This document shows positions 1-6,303 of a stretch of DNA of 17,752 nucleotides, in pieces. The notes beneath the pieces are model-generated. The model was not told where the DNA came from. It saw only the letters and a program-made list of their open reading frames with translations, and did not search any database. The stretch's first letter is position 1; the number at the start of each line of letters is the position of its first letter. This stretch comes from Bacteroidales bacterium UBA3709 (GTDB taxonomy: Bacteria > Bacteroidota > Bacteroidia > Bacteroidales > UBA932): contig DFIA01000048.1 of the NCBI GenBank assembly GCA_002372015.1, positions 1 to 17,752 on the forward strand, in the 5' to 3' direction. A program made the position numbers and the translations under genes.

Positions 1-698
1 ACGAAACGCTGACCAACCGCATCCGCCTCAACGAACAGATGATAGCAAAACTCGAGGCCACCGCCCAAGCCCTCTACCGCAAAATGTTCGTTGACGGCAT
101 CAACAAAGAAAACCTCCCCAAAGGCTGGAGAATGGGAACACTCGGAGAGTTTGGTGAAATTGTCAGTGGAGCAACTCCCAAGACAGAGATACCTGAATAT
201 TGGAGCAACAACAATGAGGGTATTGCATGGATCTCGCCAGCAGATTTGTCAAAACAGGGGACACTATATATTGCCAGAGGTAACAAAAGTATAACAAAAA
301 CAGGGTATAAATCATGTAGTACAAAGATGTTGCCAACCGGTAGCATACTATTTTCTTCTCGGGCACCTATTGGACTTATGGCTATTGCAGCGAATGAAGT
401 CTGCACCAATCAAGGATTCAAATCTATTGTCTTGGAAGAGGATTATATACGCGAATACCTATATTTGACCTTGCAAAAGGAAAAGAACATAATTGCGGGA
501 GAGGGTTTTGGCTCAACCTTTGATGAAATATCAGGACAGACATTTAAAAGTTATTCTATTACATTTCCTTCCAAAGACACATTAAAGTGTTTTCACGAGT
601 CTGTGGATCCCATCTTCCACTCCATAGCAATACGTCAGAAAGAGAACGAGAAATTAACAGAATTACAATCTTTATTATTGGCAAAGATGGGGAAATAA
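1..698 (+). CDS. hsdS: Type I restriction-modification specificity subunit HsdS, C-terminal part (5' end outside window)
   Basis: HsdS recognises the DNA target for the HsdM methylase and HsdR nuclease. The frame is open from base 3 without a start, so the gene begins upstream; the ATG at 39 is internal, in the conserved helical spacer (NRIRLNEQMIAKLEATAQAL). After the spacer comes a complete second target-recognition domain, opening with GTLGEFGEIVSGATPKT, with the typical WISPADL, SSRAPIG and NQGFKSI segments. It closes with the distal conserved helix ending LTELQSLLLAKMGK. About half of a usual 400-450 residue HsdS is therefore present. Base use changes abruptly: roughly the first 125 bases are GC-rich with C-ending codons, while the recognition domain is AT-rich, as expected for domain exchange. 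The next gene starts 4 bases after the stop. The family call is secure; the specificity cannot be read. Confidence 0.93.
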   Translation, partial: ETLTNRIRLNEQMIAKLEATAQALYRKMFVDGINKENLPKGWRMGTLGEFGEIVSGATPKTEIPEYWSNNNEGIAWISPADLSKQGTLYIARGNKSITKTGYKSCSTKMLPTGSILFSSRAPIGLMAIAANEVCTNQGFKSIVLEEDYIREYLYLTLQKEKNIIAGEGFGSTFDEISGQTFKSYSITFPSKDTLKCFHESVDPIFHSIAIRQKENEKLTELQSLLLAKMGK

Positions 699-702
699 AA
701 GA

Positions 703-1782
703 ATGAAAAATTATCGACTTATAAAGCAACATCGCGACGATACGCTATTTCGTCGTAATGTTCGGTCTAAATTTAAAAAGAAGGCGAAGAACAGGTCTTT
801 ATTAGGGGTTAATAAACAAGAAAGGAAAATACGTTTTTCTAAAGAAAGAACTGATACCTTTCAGGGCAAAAGACTCGTTGCCCCGTCAAATTTTTCTTTA
901 TTAGAGAACACTGAAGAAGTTATATCTTTTATCAATAAGGTTGATACTTGTTATTCTAAAGGAAGAAATTTGTTTATTGTTATGACTGATGTGGAAAGAA
1001 TTGCCTATGGAGCTATAATAGTTTTGCTTTCGAAATTGATACATTTCAAGGCAAAAAAATTATATGTGAATGGGAATTTCCCAAAGAACAAAGAAGCCAA
1101 ACGAATACTGCAAGAGTCTGGATTTATTGAGTATTTGTATAAAAATTTTAACTACCAAGATGAATATATTTTCAATAAAAAGATTTGTACCCATGCCAAT
1201 AAAATCGCAGAACCTGCACTCACAGCTCAAATTATAGCCAACGCAAGCAAAGACTTATGGGGGGAAGAAAGAAGATGTGTAGGTGTCCAACGTGTATTTT
1301 TAGAATTAATGCAAAACACGAATAACCATGCTTCGAAACATCCTGGTGAAAAGCATTGGTGGACTTCTTTTGCACATGTAAAAAATGAAAAAGAAGATAA
1401 GATATGTTTCTCATTTATAGATTATGGTATTGGTATTTTTACCAGTTTGGCGAATAAGAGAGACGGGATCTTTTTGGGAATATGGGATAAAATCAAAAGC
1501 AAATTTGGCAATATAGATAACGCAAAAATCATGGAGAAGTTATTGCACGGAGAAATTCATAACATTGCTAAAAACTGGAAGCATCATAAACCTTATAGAG
1601 GGAAAGGTTTACCTGGTATTTATGGAGCAATGGAGAAAAATGATATTTCTAATTTACAAATCATTTCTAATGATGCTTATGCAAATGTATCAGAAAATCA
1701 ATATTTTAATTTGAACAATAAACTGAAAGGAACATATGTTTATTGGGAGTTGAATATCAATAATAACAATATGAATAAATAA
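703..1782 (+). CDS. GHKL/HATPase-fold ATP-binding protein with a possible N-terminal STAS-like region
   Basis: This is a 359-residue protein with a GHKL (Bergerat-fold) ATPase domain in its C-terminal half. The N-box is E201-x3-N205 followed by N208-H-A. The G1 box is D240-Y-G-I-G244, the G2 box is G300-K-G-L303, and the closing strand is GTYVYWEL (343-350). There is no histidine phospho-acceptor domain, sensor domain, MutL region or topoisomerase transducer, so it is neither a normal sensor kinase nor GyrB or MutL. Residues about 70-145 (IVMTD..., then VNGNFPKN...LQESGF) look like a STAS-type alpha/beta region; this is weaker. Residues 10-50 are very basic. It starts 4 bases after hsdS and is followed after 7 bases by a STAS-like gene, a pairing that recalls anti-sigma kinase and antagonist modules (SpoIIAB/SpoIIAA). 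Substrate and function are unknown. The gene is AT-rich. Confidence 0.8.
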   Translation: MKNYRLIKQHRDDTLFRRNVRSKFKKKAKNRSLLGVNKQERKIRFSKERTDTFQGKRLVAPSNFSLLENTEEVISFINKVDTCYSKGRNLFIVMTDVERIAYGAIIVLLSKLIHFKAKKLYVNGNFPKNKEAKRILQESGFIEYLYKNFNYQDEYIFNKKICTHANKIAEPALTAQIIANASKDLWGEERRCVGVQRVFLELMQNTNNHASKHPGEKHWWTSFAHVKNEKEDKICFSFIDYGIGIFTSLANKRDGIFLGIWDKIKSKFGNIDNAKIMEKLLHGEIHNIAKNWKHHKPYRGKGLPGIYGAMEKNDISNLQIISNDAYANVSENQYFNLNNKLKGTYVYWELNINNNNMNK

Positions 1783-1789
1783 TTTAACT

Positions 1790-2140
1790 ATGGATGATTT
1801 AATCGTAAAAATTGCAACAGATTTTAGTAGAACTCCAGGTGTCAGATATGAATCAGAAGGTGAATTCTCGGGTGAGCAGTTTCGAAAAAAGATACTTTTT
1901 CCTAAACTCAAGGAAGCACTAGAACAAAAGGTAAAACTTGTAATTGTTCTTGATGGCACTGCAGGGTTAGGAACTTCATTTTTAGAAGAATCATTTGGCG
2001 GTCTAATTAGAGAAGATGAGATCGATTATTTTGTGCTGAAAAAATACTTGACCTTTATTTCCGATGAAAATCCTGACTATATTAAAGAAATAAAGGAATA
2101 CATGAGAGAAGCTTATGAAAGGGAAAACAAAAATAAATAA
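1790..2140 (+). CDS. STAS-like protein, DUF4325 type
   Basis: This is a 116-residue soluble protein. Its core strand VKLVIVLDG (48-56) runs into GLGTSFLEESFGGLI (59-73), which resembles the strand-turn-helix of DUF4325 STAS-like proteins (consensus close to D..G....SSF.DE.FG.L). T62 and S63 fall where SpoIIAA-type antagonists carry the phosphorylated serine, by my eye alignment. The C-terminus (97-116) is a charged helix. It begins 7 bases after the ATPase gene and its last 26 bases overlap the next gene in another frame, so the three are almost certainly co-expressed. The likely role is a binding partner or regulatory switch for the ATPase; this is inferred from family and position. DUF4325 proteins have no established biochemical activity that I can cite. 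Confidence 0.7.
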   Translation: MDDLIVKIATDFSRTPGVRYESEGEFSGEQFRKKILFPKLKEALEQKVKLVIVLDGTAGLGTSFLEESFGGLIREDEIDYFVLKKYLTFISDENPDYIKEIKEYMREAYERENKNK

Positions 2141-2711
2141 GCTCTGGTATCTTTGGCTGTTAATTGGGATAGGAGTAGGTGTTGTTATAGGAAAACTCAT
2201 TAATTGGAAATATTTCGAGATCAGCAAAGAAATTAATCTTGTTGAAATTCTAAATGTGCTTATCACTACTGGATTAACCTGGTATATTGCTAGTATCTTA
2301 GGAAAAAGACTAAAACAAGAGCAATTTAAGTCGGATTTATATGTTGCTAAAATATGTGACATTGAGCATCATTTAAGTCAGTTATTAGAATTGGTGCAAG
2401 ATGAAAATATACCATATGGAAAAATTATTAGCCATGTTCATGTCGTTGGTATTGCAAAAAATTCACTTATAAAATCATTGTCTGATATTTATAAAAATAG
2501 GGGAATTGACACTATTAATGACACTATGACTACAAAATATAAAGAATTAAAGTCTCTTTTAACAGATAGACCTATCGACAAACAAAACAAATCTGTTATT
2601 GTAAAGAATAATATGATAACTTTTTCGCCAGATAGGATATCTGAAATTATCGCTTTAAGTTATACTGTCAAAGAAGAGTATTTTAAGTTAAAAGTGTTGA
2701 TAAACGAATAA
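2115..2711 (+). CDS. Small membrane protein with two N-terminal transmembrane helices, unknown family
   Basis: This is a 198-residue protein I do not recognise. Residues 11-29 (LWLLIGIGVGVVIGKLI region) and 41-62 (LVEILNVLITTGLTWYIASIL region) are hydrophobic helices. They are separated by a short loop and followed by a basic GKRLKQEQFK segment, which suggests that the remaining ~130 residues are cytoplasmic. That part is mostly helical and charged, with no catalytic motif I can identify. The start at 2115 overlaps the end of the STAS-like gene by 26 bases; no later ATG keeps the first helix, and the AAAGGG-type purines around the start do not help to choose. The tight coupling suggests stoichiometric production with the upstream pair. 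A membrane-acting effector or anchor is a reasonable guess by analogy with other defence operons, nothing more. Confidence 0.65.
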   Translation: MKGKTKINKLWYLWLLIGIGVGVVIGKLINWKYFEISKEINLVEILNVLITTGLTWYIASILGKRLKQEQFKSDLYVAKICDIEHHLSQLLELVQDENIPYGKIISHVHVVGIAKNSLIKSLSDIYKNRGIDTINDTMTTKYKELKSLLTDRPIDKQNKSVIVKNNMITFSPDRISEIIALSYTVKEEYFKLKVLINE

Positions 2712-2723
2712 ACATATAATTAT

Positions 2724-4832
2724 ATGAAAGGTTCTGCTTCACATCTTTTAGAGTTTTTGGAAGGTTCTAGGAAACGATTTATCATTCCGGTTTATCAACG
2801 TAATTATGACTGGAAAATAGAGAACTGCAGGCAATTATATGATGACTTGGTGCAAGTTATACGGGAAGATAAACGGTCTCACTTTTTTGGTAGCATCGTT
2901 TCATACGCACATTTGAGGGATGAGGTGATGCTGATAGATGGCCAGCAACGCATCACCACCGTTTCTTTGATTCTAATTGCTATGATAAATCTTATCAAGC
3001 AAAGAAAAATGAAGTCAGAGGATAGCAATCTGATGGAAATTCTGCAAGACACATATATCATCGACAAATATAGGAAAGAGGAACGCAAAGTCCGTTTGAA
3101 ACCATTTCGCGATGACTGCTACGCTTTTGACAAACTCATTTTTAATAATGAAGAAGATTATATTGCTGACTCTAAGGTAACATTCAATTACCGTTATTTT
3201 TACAACCGCATTGTCAATGAAAAGGAGTTGACGTTGGATGAGTTGTATAAGGCTATTGATAGTTTAGAGATCATTGACATAGTGCTGGAACCAGAACACG
3301 GTGATGAACCACAGTTGATTTTTGAGAGCCTTAACTCTACGGGTCTTGATCTTACGGAGGCTGATAAAATTCGGAATTTTATTTTGATGGGTCTTACGCC
3401 CAAAGTTCAGGAACTATATTACGACAACTACTGGAATAAGATAGAACGCTGTTGCGGTTCGGGACTGGATTCTTTTGTACGTAATTACCTAACCATAGAA
3501 ACAGGCGTGATTCCTAATATTCGCAATGTGTATCAGGCATTCAAAACGTTTGCGAAAGGGAAAGATATCGAACAGTTGCTAGAGAAGATGCTCACTTACG
3601 CAACGGCCTACAAGAAACTGACAACTTTCGAAATGGGAGACCCAGAGGCCAATGAAATCGCAAAACGGCTTGATTTGTTGGATATTACTGTTGCCTACCC
3701 TTTCCTAATGGCTTTTATGACCTATGCTTCTGATACAGGTATATACCAACAGGAAGTTGTGCCGGTGCTCTCTTGCATTGAGTCTTTCATTTTCCGTCGT
3801 TTGATGTGCGATCTGCCAACCAATGCCCTGAACAAAATTTTTGCCACGCTTCACAAGTTTGTTGTCAAAAACAAAAAAGAACCTGCCAGCTATTCTGATG
3901 TAATGGTCTATTACTTGGAAAGCAGGAAATTGTCCAGTACTTTTCCGAAAGACGAAGATTTCCTCAATGGTTTTACCACCAAAAATATCTACGCAATGAG
4001 GGGCAAGAACAAGACTTATCTGTTCGAGCGACTGGAAAATGGTAGTAGCAAAGAGAAGAACGACATCGTCAGCAATATTGAAGAGGGTATTTTGACCATC
4101 GAACATATTATGCCGCAAACACTTAGTCTGCGGTGGAAACAAGAATTGGGCGACAAGTATGAAACCATACACGAAAAGTGGCTCCACACCATATCCAATT
4201 TGACATTGACCGCTTATAACTCTGCGTATAGCAACAAATCGTTCACTGAGAAAAAGAACATCGAAAATGGATTCAGTCATAGCGGATTGCGATTGAACCA
4301 GTATATCTCCCAATTTGACCAATGGACAGAAAACGAGCTGGAATCAAGAAAAAAAGAATTGTCGCATAAGGCTTTGAAAATTTGGTCCTATCCCACTACT
4401 AACTTCGAACCGGTCAGAAAAGAAGATGATGTTATAAGTCTCTCTGAAGATAATAGAGCGGCAACAGGGCGGAAAATTACCTATTTTATCTTCCAAGGTA
4501 CCAAAAGCAATGTTAGTGATTGGGCAGAAATGATGTGGAAGATGGCTTCATTTCTATATATCATCGATCCTTCCCTGTTATATAAAGAGGCCAGAAGCCG
4601 GAATAATGTATGGTTCAAGACCACACCAGAAACCAATTATCGGGAATTGGCACCCGGATTGTATTTTTGCCCCTCTCATAGTAGCACGTGGAATAAAATG
4701 GCTATCTTGAAAAACTTGTTCAAAGTTTATCAGATTGACGAAAATGAGTTAGAGTTTGGAGTTGTGCCGCGAGAAGATATGAAAAAACTCATAATAAAAA
4801 ATAAACGCAAAAAACATCTGACCAAACTATGA
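2724..4832 (+). CDS. DUF262/DUF1524 (GmrSD-type) restriction nuclease
   Basis: This 702-residue protein belongs to the GmrS/GmrD-fusion family, which includes the modification-dependent enzymes GmrSD, BrxU and SspE. The DUF262 part shows IPVYQRNYDW (21-30), GSIV (56-59), the DGQQRITT motif (72-79, ParB-like nucleotide-binding site) and FESLNSTG (about 200-207). The DUF1524 HNH nuclease part shows E460-H461-I-M-P and then NLTLTAYN (492-499) with SNKSF (503-507), so the catalytic motif looks intact. A further ~130 residues (about 570-702) form an extra C-terminal region with aromatic-rich segments whose family I cannot name. It starts 12 bases after the membrane-protein gene, and its TGA overlaps the ATG of the RhuM gene (ATGA). 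The likely job is a type IV-like second defence layer against modified phage DNA. The modification recognised is unknown. Confidence 0.85.
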   Translation: MKGSASHLLEFLEGSRKRFIIPVYQRNYDWKIENCRQLYDDLVQVIREDKRSHFFGSIVSYAHLRDEVMLIDGQQRITTVSLILIAMINLIKQRKMKSEDSNLMEILQDTYIIDKYRKEERKVRLKPFRDDCYAFDKLIFNNEEDYIADSKVTFNYRYFYNRIVNEKELTLDELYKAIDSLEIIDIVLEPEHGDEPQLIFESLNSTGLDLTEADKIRNFILMGLTPKVQELYYDNYWNKIERCCGSGLDSFVRNYLTIETGVIPNIRNVYQAFKTFAKGKDIEQLLEKMLTYATAYKKLTTFEMGDPEANEIAKRLDLLDITVAYPFLMAFMTYASDTGIYQQEVVPVLSCIESFIFRRLMCDLPTNALNKIFATLHKFVVKNKKEPASYSDVMVYYLESRKLSSTFPKDEDFLNGFTTKNIYAMRGKNKTYLFERLENGSSKEKNDIVSNIEEGILTIEHIMPQTLSLRWKQELGDKYETIHEKWLHTISNLTLTAYNSAYSNKSFTEKKNIENGFSHSGLRLNQYISQFDQWTENELESRKKELSHKALKIWSYPTTNFEPVRKEDDVISLSEDNRAATGRKITYFIFQGTKSNVSDWAEMMWKMASFLYIIDPSLLYKEARSRNNVWFKTTPETNYRELAPGLYFCPSHSSTWNKMAILKNLFKVYQIDENELEFGVVPREDMKKLIIKNKRKKHLTKL

Positions 4833-5818
4833 CCAACGAAATCCAATTCATACTATACCAACTGCCGGAAGAGGATGGAAAAGTGCAGGTTATCATCAGG
4901 GATGAGACGATTTGGGCTACGCAGAAGGCTATGGGACAACTGTTTGACTGTTCCACAGACAACATTGGCCTTCATTTAAAAAATATATTTGCCTCAAGCG
5001 AACTGGAGAAAGATTCAGTTACCGAGAAAATCTCGGCAACTGCTACCGACGGCAAGAACTATCTTACAACATTCTATTCTCTCGATGCCATTATTGCTGT
5101 TGGCTACCGTGTTTCATCGGCAAGAGCCACCAAGTTCCGTATTTGGGCGACAAAAGTCTTGAACGAGTTCATCAGAAAGGGCTTTGTGTTGGACGACTAT
5201 CGACTAAAACAAGGCGAAAGGGTGTTCGGCAAGGATTATTTCCGTGAGTTGTTGGAAAGGGTGCGCAGTATCCGTGCCAGCGAACGCCGTATCTGGCAGC
5301 AAATTACCGACATCTATGCGGAATGTAGCATTGACTACGATAAAAACTCGCCTACTACACGAGATTTCTATGCAATGATACAGAACCGCTTCCACTATGC
5401 TATCACAGGACAAACTGCAGCGGAAATCATTTATACAAAAGCCAATCATAGAAAAGCCAATATGGGCTTGACAACTTGGAAGAATGCGCCTGATGGCAGG
5501 ATACTCAAATCAGATGTAACTGTGGCAAAGAATTATTTGTCAGAGAAGGACATCATAAGATTAGAACGTACTGTAACTGGCTTCTTTGATTATATAGAAG
5601 ACTTGATTGAGAACGAGAACACTTTTAGTATGGCACAGTTCTCGGAAAGCATTAACGCTTTCTTATCTTTCAGAAAATTCCAGATATTGCCTGATAAAGG
5701 CAAGATTTCAAAGGCTGAAGCTGATGCAAAAGCCGAAAGTGAATACGATATTTTTAACAAAACCCAACCTATTATCTCAGACTTCGACAAAGAAATCAAA
5801 CGACTTAAAGGGAAATAA
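4829..5818 (+). CDS. rhuM: RhuM family protein
   Basis: This is a 329-residue full-length member of the RhuM family (Virulence_RhuM), often encoded inside type I R-M loci and of uncertain biochemical role. The N-terminal part has the family pattern DETIWATQKAMGQLF...HLKNIFASSEL, a helix-turn-helix-like segment. It is followed by LDAIIAVGYRVSS and TKFRIWATKVLNEFI (about 90-115), then a central RRIWQQITDIYAE region. The C-terminal half (FYAMIQNRFHYAITGQTAAE, LERTVTGFFDYIEDLIE) is helical, and the end DFDKEIKRLKGK is typical. The start is fixed by the 4-base overlap with the upstream nuclease gene, which implies translational coupling. The gene is named after a Salmonella pathogenicity-island gene; no virulence role should be read into it here. 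It may be a regulatory or auxiliary defence component. Confidence 0.88.
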   Translation: MTNEIQFILYQLPEEDGKVQVIIRDETIWATQKAMGQLFDCSTDNIGLHLKNIFASSELEKDSVTEKISATATDGKNYLTTFYSLDAIIAVGYRVSSARATKFRIWATKVLNEFIRKGFVLDDYRLKQGERVFGKDYFRELLERVRSIRASERRIWQQITDIYAECSIDYDKNSPTTRDFYAMIQNRFHYAITGQTAAEIIYTKANHRKANMGLTTWKNAPDGRILKSDVTVAKNYLSEKDIIRLERTVTGFFDYIEDLIENENTFSMAQFSESINAFLSFRKFQILPDKGKISKAEADAKAESEYDIFNKTQPIISDFDKEIKRLKGK

Positions 5819-5965
5819 TTTATGGAGCAAGATTGCAAGGATAGTAATAAAAGTATTTCCGATTAAGCCGAATTGTATTGTGAAATCTATACAATAGTAA
5901 CATCAGCTGATAAAGAAGAATGTAAAAAGAGTAGATAGATATAGAAGGTAATATAGTAGTAAGAA

Positions 5966-6302
5966 ATGATGATGGAAGAGAGAAATAATTTAATACCTAT
6001 ACAAGACGAGATTGTTCTTTACCAATCGGAAGATGGTAATGTGAAAGTTGATGTGCTTTTTCAAGACGAAACGGTGTGGTTGACTCAGGAGCAAATGGCA
6101 AAACTATTTGGAAAGGGAAGAACTACCATCACAGAGCACATAGGTAACATATTTAAAGAAGGAGAATTGAATGAAGATGTGGTATGCCGGAAATTCCGAC
6201 ATACCACTCTTCAATAGAAAAATCGGAATTTCCGATTTTTCTTGTTAAACTGAATAATTCCAAGAATTAGATAAAGACATCAAACAACTGAAAGAAAAGT
6301 AG
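5966..6302 (+). pseudogene. Second RhuM-family gene, internally deleted remnant
   Basis: The frame from 5966 encodes a clear RhuM N-terminus (LYQSEDGNVKVDVLFQDETV, then WLTQEQMAKLF) up to a stop at 6215-6217 after only 83 residues. The normal RhuM C-terminal end reappears just before hsdR: bases 6258-6302 read FQELDKDIKQLKEK and a stop, matching the DFDKEIKRLKGK end of the intact gene at 4829. About 230 residues between the two ends are gone, so this is a deletion derivative. The remaining sequence differs clearly from the intact copy, so it is an older or separately acquired paralogue and not a recent tandem copy. A hairpin sits at the junction. The 83-residue N-terminal piece could still be made as a truncated protein. 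Confidence 0.8.
6217..6241. terminator. Perfect palindrome with flanking A and T tracts, terminator-like
   Basis: Arms GAAAAATCGGA (6217-6227) and TCCGATTTTTC (6231-6241) pair perfectly over 11 bases around a 3-base ATT loop. The A-run on one side and T-run on the other make a bidirectional intrinsic-terminator shape. The GC core is short (TCGGA), so the efficiency is uncertain. It lies inside the deleted RhuM remnant, 62 bases before the hsdR start, and could reduce read-through from the upstream operon into hsdR. Confidence 0.5.
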
Positions 6303-6303
6303 T

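Noticed and set aside
39..698. ATG at 39 as the real start of a short HsdS
   Set aside because: The reading frame and the conserved spacer sequence continue upstream to the window edge, so this is an internal methionine.
3705..4322. 205-codon - strand open frame within the DUF262 nuclease gene
   Set aside because: It is entirely covered by a gene with clear domain motifs (HNH) on the + strand, and its product resembles nothing.
5872..5895. Inverted repeat attgtat/atacaat between the two RhuM genes
   Set aside because: Only 7 AT-rich pairs with a 10-base loop and no T tract. It is expected by chance in this AT-rich gap.
5819..5965. 147-base gap between the RhuM genes checked for a promoter, small gene or RNA
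   Set aside because: No TAnnTTTG box, no strong hairpin, and only a 14-codon frame at 5822. Nothing supportable.
6171..6248. 25-codon open frame (begins MKMWYAGNSD) across the two palindromes
   Set aside because: It is a frame-shifted reading of the RhuM remnant plus the hairpin. It has a purine-rich upstream stretch but no other evidence of being a gene.
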